Shown: in pieces, positions 1 through 7,597 of the stretch | Layout of the letters: every line of letters begins with the position of its first letter | How positions within the stretch are numbered: position 1 is the first letter of the stretch | Source of the DNA: Bacilli bacterium | Lineage (GTDB): Bacteria; Bacillota_I; Bacilli_A; RFN20; CAG-288 | Direction of reading: 5' to 3' | NCBI GenBank assembly: GCA_900770925.1 | Contig: CAAGLY010000018.1 | Location: 1 to 64,000 of the forward strand | DNA: 64,000 nucleotides | The notes under the pieces: model-generated | Seen by the model: the letters and a program-made list of their open reading frames with translations, nothing else | Database searches by the model: none | What the model was told of the DNA's origin: nothing | Made by a program: the position numbers and the translations under genes

Positions 1-33
1 AGGGAAAGGAGGCTCTCCTTTCCCTTTTTCTGA
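1..33 (+). terminator. Intrinsic terminator of an upstream plus-strand gene
   Basis: A perfect 11-bp stem, AGGGAAAGGAG / CTCCTTTCCCT with a GCT loop, is followed by TTTTTC. The T-tract is on the plus strand, so it ends a transcript that enters from the left. It also separates ccpA from that gene. Confidence 0.9.
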
Positions 34-34
34 T

Positions 35-76
35 GCTGTTTTCCGGCTTTGAAAACAGCTATGAAAAAATTTTCAT
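35..76. promoter_or_regulatory. Two inverted repeats upstream of ccpA
   Basis: GCTGTTTTC (35-43) and GAAAACAGC (51-59) form a perfect 9-bp repeat with a 7-nt spacer. It is followed by ATGAAA-AAAT-TTTCAT (61-76), a 6-bp dyad. Neither has a T-tract, so they are not terminators. The second has the TGAAA..TTTCA arms of a catabolite-responsive element but lacks the usual central CG. They could be operators for self-control of the LacI-family gene; this is inference. Confidence 0.4.
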
Positions 77-106
77 AAACCCGTTTTATATAGAAAAATA
101 AAACGA

Positions 107-138
107 TATAATAATAAATAGGTTTAAGGATGTGGAGG
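107..138 (+). promoter_or_regulatory. ccpA -10 box and ribosome binding site
   Basis: A TATAAT box lies at 107-112. No good -35 is visible at the right spacing, which fits an activator- or repressor-dependent promoter. GGAGG at 134-138 lies ten bases before the ATG at 149. Confidence 0.55.
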
Positions 139-148
139 ATTAAACACT

Positions 149-1171
149 ATGGAAGAAAAAGACATCAGGAAAGCTAACCGTAAGGAACGCCCGACAATTT
201 ATGAGGTCGCCAAGGTCGCTGGAGTTTCTCTTGCTACGGTCAGCCGTGTTATCAATAATCACTCGAATGTCACGGAAAAGACAAGAAAGGCTGTTGAAGA
301 TGCTATTCAGCGTCTTGGCTATAAGCCTTCTGCCTTAGCTCAGGGATTAGCCAACTCTTCTTCGACGAATATCGGTATCAGGATCCCTTCCACCGGCTAC
401 TCCTATGTCTCGAACAGGTTAGACGGCAGGATCGATGTCGCCAAGATTTATCATTATCTGACTTCTATCTTCATCACCAAACGGACGAAGATCGATGCCG
501 GAAGGGTTATCGATAGCTTAATTCAGAGCCATGTCGATGGAGCGGTCATCTATGACGATGAGTTAGGAACGGATGAAATCCGTTCTATCCAGAACTATCA
601 TATTCCGCTGATTGTCATCGGACATGATAGGGAAGGAACCGAGCTTGGCTCCATCAGGATCGAATATAAGGATCCGGTCAGGGATGTCGTAAAGGCACAT
701 AGGGCTGAGACGAAAGAGGATGATGTCTATCTTCTTGATATTGTCAACCAGGGTAAGAGGCTTGACGATATCCGTGACGGACTTCTTGACTATGCTCAGG
801 CCAACGGACGTAAGATCAATCTCCTCAGCTTCAATGATTCCTATGGCATTGTCTATGCCGGAAGGCAGGAGTTCTTTAAGACCCACAAGAAGGGCTATAT
901 TGTCTGCCCGCGTGATTCCTTAGCTGCTGCGGTCAATAATGCGGCTATCGAAGCCGGCCTTAAGATTCCGCAGGATGTCCAGGTCTTAGCCGAAATCGGA
1001 AGCAAGTATTCCTATATTGTCCGTCCGGAAATCTCTTCTTTCTCTATCGATAGGTTCAAGGTCGGTGCTCTTGCTGTCCGCAGGTTAACTAAGCTCATCA
1101 AGGAACAGCCTTTATCCAAGAAGACTCTCCGCATTCGCGCTACGTACAACAAACGCCAGTCCACTCTCTAG
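149..1171 (+). CDS. ccpA: LacI-family transcription regulator, CcpA type
   Basis: DNA-binding regulator of 340 residues, the usual LacI-family length. Residues 16-40 form the helix-turn-helix (TIYEVAKVAGVSLATVSRVI), followed by the hinge helix RLGYKPSALAQGLA. The rest is a periplasmic-binding-protein-like effector domain. The N-terminus is closest to CcpA, the catabolite control protein that acts with phosphorylated HPr, and ccpA is the expected LacI member in Bacilli. The effector domain is divergent, so a different ligand is possible. The AGG in NIGIxIPS reads as Met. The gene lies 9 bases before ezrA and may be co-transcribed with it. A good SD and ATG fix the start. Confidence 0.7.
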   Translation: MEEKDIRKANRKERPTIYEVAKVAGVSLATVSRVINNHSNVTEKTRKAVEDAIQRLGYKPSALAQGLANSSSTNIGIRIPSTGYSYVSNRLDGRIDVAKIYHYLTSIFITKRTKIDAGRVIDSLIQSHVDGAVIYDDELGTDEIRSIQNYHIPLIVIGHDREGTELGSIRIEYKDPVRDVVKAHRAETKEDDVYLLDIVNQGKRLDDIRDGLLDYAQANGRKINLLSFNDSYGIVYAGRQEFFKTHKKGYIVCPRDSLAAAVNNAAIEAGLKIPQDVQVLAEIGSKYSYIVRPEISSFSIDRFKVGALAVRRLTKLIKEQPLSKKTLRIRATYNKRQSTL

Positions 1172-1180
1172 AGGTAGATA

Positions 1181-2914
1181 ATGCCGTTATTCTTAGCGGG
1201 ACTTTCTATCCCTGTTATTGCCGCGATTGCAGCCGGCTGCGGTGTTGGTGTTGCTTTGATCGGACTTTTATCCTGGATATTAGTTTCCCGCCGCCGTCTG
1301 AAGAAGAAACCGGCGGAACTCCGGGAAATCTTTGATACGTACTATACCCAGCTGACTTCTAGCTGCAAGCAGTCGGTCGACCGCCTTGGCTATCTCGGTC
1401 AGTATTCGGCTGAGTATAAGGAAAAATATGAAATCAGAGCCAGACAGTATGACAAGATCCTTAATGAGCGGGGAAAGGATGTCAAGGATTCCCTTGATTC
1501 TAGGGATTCCCTTTTAGTCAACAAGGACAGGCGGACTCTGAAGAGCAATCTTCCGGATTTCATTAAGGGAGTCAATGACTTCCAGGCAGCTGTCTCTAAG
1601 TTTTCCCTTGAACTATCTTCTCTGCTTCAGGACGAGAACGATACTTTCTCCTGGCAGGTCGATGTTCAGGAGAAGAACCGTAAGGTCCGTGAATTCTATG
1701 AAAACAACAAGGAAGCTCTTGCTCCGTTAAGCGATAGCTTCAATGTTATCTTCAAGGAAGCCGACAGTGACTTCAAAAAGTTCAATACCTTAGTGACTCA
1801 GACAAAGTATGCGGATGCCAAGAATTCCCTTACGGATATCCGCTCCGCCCTCTCTAGGCTGATTGAAATTGAAGATCAGCTTCCTTTACTGACGGCTTCT
1901 CTTTATACGGTCCTTCCGGAAAAGACAAATCAGCTTTTAAAGAAGAACGATGAGAGGATTGCCGATGGCTTTGTCATCAGCTATAGGAAAGTCCCAGAAA
2001 AGGTCAAGGAGATCCGATTAGAGATTCAGGAGCTCTGCAATCGCCTTCAGCAGCTTGATGTCAGCGGAATCGACAGAAAGATTCAGACTATCTCCAAGCA
2101 GATTACGGACAGGGAAGCCCAGTTCAAGAACGAAGAGAAGGCAAAAGAGGAGTTTTTATCCGGACAGGATATCCTCTCTTCTTCGTCTTATCAGCTTGAG
2201 AAACGCTTCAGCCATTCCAGGCATAGGCTTCCGGAATACCAGAAGGCTTACTGCATCGATGAGAAATACATCAAGGATAGGAACGGACTTAAAGGTGTGA
2301 TTGAGAACATCAACCTGCTCAAGAACCGCCTTGATTCCTATACCGGAACCGGCAGGAAAGAATCCTATACGGTCATTGTCCGTGTCAGGCGGGAGATGCG
2401 CTCTGGCAGGGAAAAGGCCGAGAAGACAAGGAACAACTATGATGCCTATATCAAATCCGTTCAGGAGAAGAGCCAGGAGACATTCTGCTCGGTCAGGACA
2501 ACCTATCTTTCCTTAAAGAAAGGAGAAAGGACTATCCGGAATAGGAATGTTTCTTCTGTCACTAGCCTCTATCAGCCTCGCTTTGAGAAGCTGGAGAAAA
2601 GGGCAAAGGACAGGACGGATTTATTCTCCGTCTTCCCGATTGACCTGAATAAAATCAGGGAAAGGAATCAGAAGTATCAGAATGATTCTGCTAGCCTGTT
2701 AGCTGAAATCAGCAAGAAGTACGATCAGAGGCGTCTTGCTGAAGCTGCCATTGTCAAAGGCAACTTCTACCGCCAGGATTTCACTGACTCCAATGTCGGA
2801 CTCGATAAAGCCGTCAATGGCTTTAGCGAAGGAGACTTCGAACGTGCTCTGACAGAGGCGACCAATGTCATTAAGAGGAGGAAGACGGATTCACCCGTAA
2901 GTGCTTCCCACTAA
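1181..2914 (+). CDS. ezrA: Septation ring formation regulator EzrA
   Basis: Membrane-anchored cell-division regulator that binds FtsZ and limits Z-ring number in Bacilli. At 577 residues it has the family length. One N-terminal transmembrane segment (about residues 5-37, rich in I/A/G/L) ends in a basic SRRRLKKK stretch. The rest is a long charged coiled-coil-rich cytoplasmic region of spectrin-like repeats. It sits directly before iscS and thiI, as in other Bacilli (ezrA-nifZ-thiI), which supports the name more strongly than sequence alone. The start follows GAGGTAG. Confidence 0.85.
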   Translation: MPLFLAGLSIPVIAAIAAGCGVGVALIGLLSWILVSRRRLKKKPAELREIFDTYYTQLTSSCKQSVDRLGYLGQYSAEYKEKYEIRARQYDKILNERGKDVKDSLDSRDSLLVNKDRRTLKSNLPDFIKGVNDFQAAVSKFSLELSSLLQDENDTFSWQVDVQEKNRKVREFYENNKEALAPLSDSFNVIFKEADSDFKKFNTLVTQTKYADAKNSLTDIRSALSRLIEIEDQLPLLTASLYTVLPEKTNQLLKKNDERIADGFVISYRKVPEKVKEIRLEIQELCNRLQQLDVSGIDRKIQTISKQITDREAQFKNEEKAKEEFLSGQDILSSSSYQLEKRFSHSRHRLPEYQKAYCIDEKYIKDRNGLKGVIENINLLKNRLDSYTGTGRKESYTVIVRVRREMRSGREKAEKTRNNYDAYIKSVQEKSQETFCSVRTTYLSLKKGERTIRNRNVSSVTSLYQPRFEKLEKRAKDRTDLFSVFPIDLNKIRERNQKYQNDSASLLAEISKKYDQRRLAEAAIVKGNFYRQDFTDSNVGLDKAVNGFSEGDFERALTEATNVIKRRKTDSPVSASH

Positions 2915-2922
2915 ATAAGACT

Positions 2923-4056
2923 ATGAGAGAGATTTATTTTGACCATGCTGCCACGACTAAACCCTATAGGGAAGTCCTGGCCACTTTTGATAAGGTAACA
3001 AGGGACGATTTTGCTAATTCTAGCTCGAGGCATGCCTTAGGCTTAAAGTCGCATGACCTATTGGAGAAGGCGCGCCGTCAGATTGCCCGTTACCTGGATG
3101 TGAAGGACAGTGAGATCATCTTCACTTCCGGAGCAAGCGAAGGAAATAATCTTGCCATTAAGGGAGTCAGCTATCATAACCATAGCTGGGCAAACCGGAT
3201 TATCACGACTAAGGCGGAGCATCCTTCAGTCAGGAATGTCTTTGAGGAGTTATCTAAGGAAGGCTTTGATGTTGTTTATCTAGACTATGATGAACAGGGA
3301 AACCTTAATCTTGATGAACTGAAGAAAGCTTTAAATGAGCATACATCCCTTGTTTCTATCAGGGCGGTCAATAATGAACTAGGCGATATCTTCCCTATCC
3401 ATGAAGCCCATGAAATCGTTAAGAAGAGCAAAGCTGTCCTCCATGTCGACGCCACTCAGGCAATTGGCAAGGAAACAATCAATTCGGCTGATTATGATCT
3501 GATGACCTTTTCCGGACATAAGATTGGCGGCCTTAAGGGATCCGGCCTTTTAGTCAGGAAGGAGAAGGTCCGGTTAGATGAGCAGATTCTTGGCGGAAGC
3601 CAGGAGAGAGGATACCGGGCCGGCACGAGCAGGCTTCCTCTGGACTGCTCCTTAGCTACTGCTATCCGACTGACTCTTGCCTCTAGGCCGGAGCGGAGAG
3701 AGAACGCGAAGAAGAGGAATGATTATCTAAGAGGCGAACTTTCTAAAATCGATGAGATTGTCATTACCTCTCCTGCTAATGGATCTCCTTTTATTCTCTC
3801 TTTTGCTTTGACTAAGCATAAAGGATCGGTGATTGCTCAGGCTCTTTCCGATAAAGGAATCTATGTGTCCACTAAGTCTGCCTGCTCGGCAAGAGAAGCC
3901 GGATTCTCGCAGGTTGTCCGTAATGCCGGGTATTCGGAAGAGATCAGCTCGAATAATATCCGTCTCTCCTTCTCCGGAAGAGAGAACAGGGAAGACGGAG
4001 AGTACTTCATGGAAGTGCTGAAGGAAATTTTGGCCGATATCAAGATCAAGGAGTAA
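2923..4056 (+). CDS. iscS: Cysteine desulfurase (IscS/NifS family, NifZ-like)
   Basis: PLP enzyme that removes sulfur from L-cysteine and passes it as persulfide to partners. It has 377 residues. The PLP lysine is K200 in SGHK, with H100, D176 and Q179 around the cofactor. The catalytic cysteine is C321 in KSACSAREAG. Only 3 bases separate it from thiI, so its main acceptor is probably ThiI for 4-thiouridine in tRNA, as with NifZ-ThiI of Bacillus. The family motif S-(V/I)-M-x-VNNE-x-G has AGG (3361-3363) at the Met position, one of the clearest signs of AGG=Met. Confidence 0.93.
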   Translation: MREIYFDHAATTKPYREVLATFDKVTRDDFANSSSRHALGLKSHDLLEKARRQIARYLDVKDSEIIFTSGASEGNNLAIKGVSYHNHSWANRIITTKAEHPSVRNVFEELSKEGFDVVYLDYDEQGNLNLDELKKALNEHTSLVSIRAVNNELGDIFPIHEAHEIVKKSKAVLHVDATQAIGKETINSADYDLMTFSGHKIGGLKGSGLLVRKEKVRLDEQILGGSQERGYRAGTSRLPLDCSLATAIRLTLASRPERRENAKKRNDYLRGELSKIDEIVITSPANGSPFILSFALTKHKGSVIAQALSDKGIYVSTKSACSAREAGFSQVVRNAGYSEEISSNNIRLSFSGRENREDGEYFMEVLKEILADIKIKE

Positions 4057-4059
4057 AGC

Positions 4060-5241
4060 ATGAACGAGAACAGCAACCTTATTGTCGTTTTCTTCGGAGA
4101 ACTGACTACCAAAGGAAAGAACATCAGGGATTTCATCAATCTTTTAGGAAAGAATATCCGTATTGCCTTAAAGAAATACAAGAACCTGACCTATGATATC
4201 CGCAGGGATCATATCTATATCCATTTAAACGGAGAAGACTACAACGAAATCAAGAAAGCCTTAGAGAAAGTTCCGGGAATCGGCTCTTTCGCTTTAGCGG
4301 AGCGGGTGGATAAGTCGCTTGATGCCTTGAAGGAAAAGGCACTGGAGAGGTATAAGGATGTCCATCCTTCTACCTTCAAAGTCGATACAAAACGTGCCGA
4401 TAAGACCTTCCCGTTGACTTCTGACCAGATCAGCCGGGAAGTCGGGGCCTATATTCTGACCCATACCGAAAACGGGCATGTCGATGTCCATCATCCTGAA
4501 CTCATGATTCATCTCTCTATCCGTAGGAAGGATGCCTATGTCTATGCGAAGAAAGATAAAGGAAGGGGAGGTTATCCTTTAGGTATTGCTGGCAAATCCC
4601 TCTGTCTTTTATCCGGAGGAATCGACTCCCCAGTCGCTGCCTACCTAAGGAGGAAGAGAGGCGTCAAGCTAGAGTGCATCCACTTTGCGGCCCCGCCTTA
4701 TACTTCTCAGGCGGTCATTGAGAAAATTCATGATCTTCTCCATGTCCTGAACGTCTACCAGCCGGATATTAAGCTCTATGTTGTTCCCTTCACCAAGTTA
4801 GAGCGGAAGATCTATGAAGTCGCTGGTCCTAGCTACTGCGTTACCATCAGGCGCCGCAGGAGGCTTAGAATCAGCGAAGCGATTGCCTATAAGCACAACG
4901 ATCTAGTTCTCTCCGGAGGAGAGAGCATCGGCCAGGTCGCAAGCCAGACTCTCTATTCTAGGAAAGTCATCGAGGAAGTCTCGACTCTTCCTTTTATCCG
5001 CCCTCTTGCTACCTATGATAAGACGGAGATTATCGACATCGCGCAGAAAATCGGCACCTTTGACATCTCTATCCGTCCTTACGAAGATTGCTGCACAATC
5101 TTCACCCTTAAGGACCCGGTTACCCATCCGGATCTTGCTAAGGTTAAAGAGATCGAGGATAGCTTTGACTGGAAGAGCCTTAGGATCGAGTGCATCAAGA
5201 ACACGACTGCGGAACACGTGACGGACGAAGAAGAGTTCTGA
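4060..5241 (+). CDS. thiI: tRNA 4-thiouridine synthase ThiI
   Basis: Adenylates U8 of tRNA and inserts sulfur taken from the cysteine desulfurase. The 393 residues hold an N-terminal ferredoxin-like/THUMP region (to about 165), then a PP-loop ATPase with SGGIDS at 185-190 and the conserved RPYEDCCTIF near the C-terminus. No rhodanese domain is present, as in Bacilli. The segment after the THUMP domain that reads TI-x-RR-xx-LRI has AGG at 4849, 4858 and 4861. With AGG=Met it becomes TIMRRMMLRI, the exact family motif, while CGC and AGA stay Arg. A bidirectional terminator follows. Confidence 0.95.
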   Translation: MNENSNLIVVFFGELTTKGKNIRDFINLLGKNIRIALKKYKNLTYDIRRDHIYIHLNGEDYNEIKKALEKVPGIGSFALAERVDKSLDALKEKALERYKDVHPSTFKVDTKRADKTFPLTSDQISREVGAYILTHTENGHVDVHHPELMIHLSIRRKDAYVYAKKDKGRGGYPLGIAGKSLCLLSGGIDSPVAAYLRRKRGVKLECIHFAAPPYTSQAVIEKIHDLLHVLNVYQPDIKLYVVPFTKLERKIYEVAGPSYCVTIRRRRRLRISEAIAYKHNDLVLSGGESIGQVASQTLYSRKVIEEVSTLPFIRPLATYDKTEIIDIAQKIGTFDISIRPYEDCCTIFTLKDPVTHPDLAKVKEIEDSFDWKSLRIECIKNTTAEHVTDEEEF

Positions 5242-5265
5242 TTCTTATCTGATTATCCTTGCATG

Positions 5266-5302
5266 AAAAAAGCCTGCTTCATCTGAGGCAGGCTTTTGCT
5301 TT
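5266..5302. terminator. Bidirectional terminator between thiI and rplT
   Basis: A perfect 10-bp stem, AAAAGCCTGC (5268-5277) / GCAGGCTTTT (5288-5297), has T-runs on both strands. It ends thiI on plus and the infC-rpmI-rplT operon on minus. Confidence 0.9.
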
Positions 5303-5314
5303 TCTAAGAAGGGA

Positions 5315-5686
5315 TTAGGCAGCTTTCTTGCTGTCTTCGATGGCTTTCTGGGAAAGCTCAACGAACTTCTTGAACTGCTCAGGATTGGTTCCGGCTAATT
5401 CGGATAACCTCTTACGGTTAAGCTCGACCTTAGCTAACTTTAATCCGAACCTGAACTGAGAATAGGAGATACCATTCAGTTTGCAGGCGGCAGAGATACG
5501 GCGGATCCAAAGCTTACGATAATCGCGTTTACGTTCCTTACGGCCAACGAAACTCTTAGCATCAGCTTTCCTGACAGCTTCTTTAGCAGTCTTGAAGAGC
5601 TTATGGCGAGCTCCGTAATAACCTTCAGCGCGGTCTAAGATACGTTTCCGGCTGTCATGCCGGACAGTTCCACGTTTAACTCTCAT
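5315..5686 (-). CDS. rplT: 50S ribosomal protein L20 (bL20)
   Basis: 23S rRNA-binding assembly protein and, in Bacilli, the repressor of its own operon. It has 123 residues with the typical basic N-terminus RVKRGTV and the core RKRDYRKLWIRRI. The C-terminal half SYSQFxFGLKLA and LNRKxLSELA has AGG at both x positions. With AGG=Met these become SYSQFMFGLKLA and LNRKMLSELA, as in other L20 proteins. It is the last gene of infC-rpmI-rplT, 18 bases after rpmI. Confidence 0.97.
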   Translation of the reverse strand: MRVKRGTVRHDSRKRILDRAEGYYGARHKLFKTAKEAVRKADAKSFVGRKERKRDYRKLWIRRISAACKLNGISYSQFRFGLKLAKVELNRKRLSELAGTNPEQFKKFVELSQKAIEDSKKAA

Positions 5687-5704
5687 TGTAGATTAGTCCT
5701 CTCT

Positions 5705-5899
5705 TTACTTGTTGATCAGCTGACGCCTCTTCTTCGTATTAAGCGAAGTGAGGTAACGGGCCTTCCGGTTGTGACGGATCAGCTTATGGCTCTTGCTGTG
5801 CGAGAGGTGGCTCGTATTCTGATTCCACTTCTTGATTTTGCCGGTTCCAGTAACTTTGAAACGTTTGACGGCAGTACGTTTACTCTTCCTCTTTGGCAT
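5705..5899 (-). CDS. rpmI: 50S ribosomal protein L35 (bL35)
   Basis: Small basic ribosomal protein of 64 residues, the family length. It begins MPK-AGG-K, so with AGG=Met it has the family start MPKMK. Its SD (AAGGAGG) lies inside the end of infC, and its first 20 bases overlap the infC 3' end in another frame, which implies translational coupling. Confidence 0.95.
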   Translation of the reverse strand: MPKRKSKRTAVKRFKVTGTGKIKKWNQNTSHLSHSKSHKLIRHNRKARYLTSLNTKKRRQLINK

Positions 5900-6479
5900 T
5901 TACTTGCCCTCCTTGTTTTTTCGTAACGGCGCTTTTCGGATTCAACCTGACGAAGTAATCACGGCCTAACAGATCAGGAGCTTTCTCCCTCGTGCTGTGG
6001 TCCTTGACTAAATCTAAGAAGCTCGTCCTGGTTTCCTTGACAATGTCCCTACGCTGCATCCTACGTCCTTTGATGAAGACAGCGACTTTGACTTTCCTTC
6101 CGTCATCAAGGAACTTATTGGCAGCTTTGGCTTTTGTCTCGAGATCGTGCTTGTCGGTAGTCGCAGTGAAGCGGATTTCCTTGATCACGGTCTTCTTCTG
6201 ATTCTTCTTTGCTTCCTTGGCTTTCTTTTCGCGGTCAAACTTGTATTTGCCGTAATCGACAATCTTGCAGACTGGCGGATGAGCCATCGGAGAGATGCAA
6301 AGAAGATCCATCTGAGCATCATAAGACTTAGCTTGGGCGACACGGATCGGCACGATCCCGTAGTTTTCACCCTCTGGACCAATCAGCAGCACTTCCTTGA
6401 AATGGATGCGTTCGTTGACCAAATCCGTATTCTTGTTCTTAGGGCGGAAACGGTTGTTCGGGTTATTACTGTTAACTAT
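5880..6479 (-). CDS. infC: Translation initiation factor IF-3, with AUA start codon
   Basis: Binds the 30S subunit and checks start-codon and initiator tRNA pairing. The first Met/TTG-type start (6422) would give 180 residues beginning at the conserved VNERI and has no SD. The frame is open upstream to an ATA at 6477-6479 with GGAGG (6488-6492) eight bases before it. That start adds a basic N-terminal tail, SNNPNNRFRPKNKNTDLV, as in other IF-3 proteins, for 199 residues. Non-AUG starts such as AUU are the rule for infC and let IF-3 repress its own mRNA; AUA here would do the same. It is the first gene of the operon and has an attenuated leader. Confidence 0.88.
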   Translation of the reverse strand: MVNSNNPNNRFRPKNKNTDLVNERIHFKEVLLIGPEGENYGIVPIRVAQAKSYDAQMDLLCISPMAHPPVCKIVDYGKYKFDREKKAKEAKKNQKKTVIKEIRFTATTDKHDLETKAKAANKFLDDGRKVKVAVFIKGRRMQRRDIVKETRTSFLDLVKDHSTREKAPDLLGRDYFVRLNPKSAVTKKQGGQVNAKEEE

Positions 6480-6654
6480 AAGAATTACCTCCGTTAGTTT
6501 TCGAAAAAAGGGTACCCTAGAAAGAGGGTACCCGTTAAAAAACTTGTCTTTTTATGCGCTATTACGACACATAAGTTCAAGCTGTTTGCCGATTGAAACG
6601 AGATTCGATCCGGCGAGAACGGGAGTTCTCTTTCTTGGTGCGAGATTTTTCGCA
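6480..6654 (-). promoter_or_regulatory. Leader of infC-rpmI-rplT with attenuator (L20-leader type)
   Basis: About 175 nt lie between the predicted start of transcription and the infC start. On the minus strand, two GGGTACCC repeats (6526-6533 and 6510-6517) with an 8-nt loop are followed by TTTTTT (6509-6504), an intrinsic terminator just before the infC SD. Upstream is a second hairpin, GAGAAC/GTTCTC (6615-6630). In Bacillus this operon is controlled by L20 causing early termination in the leader, and the layout here matches. The GGGTACCC units are self-complementary, so each could also pair with a second copy. L20 as ligand is inference. Confidence 0.75.
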
Positions 6655-6660
6655 ATGATT

Positions 6661-6689
6661 ATTCTAATGGTCTTCCTTCAATAAGTCAA
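6661..6689 (-). promoter_or_regulatory. Promoter of infC operon
   Basis: On the minus strand TTGACT (6684-6689) and TAGAAT (6661-6666) are separated by exactly 17 bp. The -35 box lies just after the hslO stop codon. No terminator follows hslO, so read-through into the leader is also possible. Confidence 0.8.
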
Positions 6690-6697
6690 ACTATTTT

Positions 6698-7597
6698 TTA
6701 CTTTGCTTTTTCTTTGACGGCTTCTAGCTTAGCAAGGATCTCTTTTAAGTCCTCTACCTGATATTCATAGGTCTTTCCGCAGAAGTCACAGGTTGCTTTG
6801 ACCGGTTCCCCTTTTCCGATCCTCTCTCTGAGAGCATCGGTTCCGAGAGTTCCGATGACTTCCATGCCCCGTTCCTTGGAACAATTGCAATGCCAAGAGA
6901 CTTCTTCCTTATCCGTAATCTCATGGTCAAATCCGTCTAGGACAAGATCAAGCCTCTGTTCCGGAGTCTTTCCGGCTTTCAGAATCTCTGTCACGGAAGG
7001 GATATGGGCTAGATTCGCTTCTAGCTTATCAATGACTTTCGGATCCGTATTCGGCCTAAGCTGGACAATGAATCCGCCGGAAGCTGTTACTCTCTGCTGT
7101 TCTAAGAGAACGCCTAATCCGATAGCGGTAGGAGTCTGCTCCGACTGAGCAAAGTAGTAGGTAAGATCATCGGCGATTTCTCCAGAATGGAGATTGATGG
7201 TGGAGGAATAAGGCTCTTTCCTTCCTAAGTCACGGATAACGGTCAGGACGCCTTTTCCGATTCCGCCTCCGACATCAAGGTGGCCATCGGGTTTAAGCGG
7301 AAGCCTAGCACCCGGATTGGAGACATAGCCTCTGACCTGTCCCTTATAGTTGGAAGTTACAATGACATGCTTTAAAGGACCGTCTCCTAATAGCTGGAGT
7401 GTCAGTTTATCGCTTGGCGATTTTAGCCTAGCACCCCTCCTAAGTCCGGCAGACCTAAGCCGCCCAAGGGCAGCAGTGGCTAAAGACTCATTGTGATGGA
7501 TGGTCCGTGCATAATCGACAAGACCGCGGTCAGTGACAGCAAAAGCGCGGATCTGCTCCTTTGCTGCCCTTGCCCGGATCAGATAATCCTGGTTCAT
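6698..7597 (-). CDS. hslO: Redox-regulated chaperone Hsp33
   Basis: Cytosolic holdase turned on by oxidation, when it loses zinc and forms disulfides. It has 299 residues, the family length. The N-terminal dimer domain contains SNYKGQVRGYVSNP and GKGVLTVIRDLG. The C-terminal zinc site has the family pattern CxC (HCNCS) and CxxC (CDFC). The ATG overlaps the pepF stop codon (ATGA), so the two genes are translationally coupled. Confidence 0.95.
   Translation of the reverse strand: MNQDYLIRARAAKEQIRAFAVTDRGLVDYARTIHHNESLATAALGRLRSAGLRRGARLKSPSDKLTLQLLGDGPLKHVIVTSNYKGQVRGYVSNPGARLPLKPDGHLDVGGGIGKGVLTVIRDLGRKEPYSSTINLHSGEIADDLTYYFAQSEQTPTAIGLGVLLEQQRVTASGGFIVQLRPNTDPKVIDKLEANLAHIPSVTEILKAGKTPEQRLDLVLDGFDHEITDKEEVSWHCNCSKERGMEVIGTLGTDALRERIGKGEPVKATCDFCGKTYEYQVEDLKEILAKLEAVKEKAK

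Noticed and set aside
6397..6684. Plus-strand open frame across the infC leader
   Set aside because: It overlaps the minus-strand infC start, attenuator and promoter and has no family similarity.
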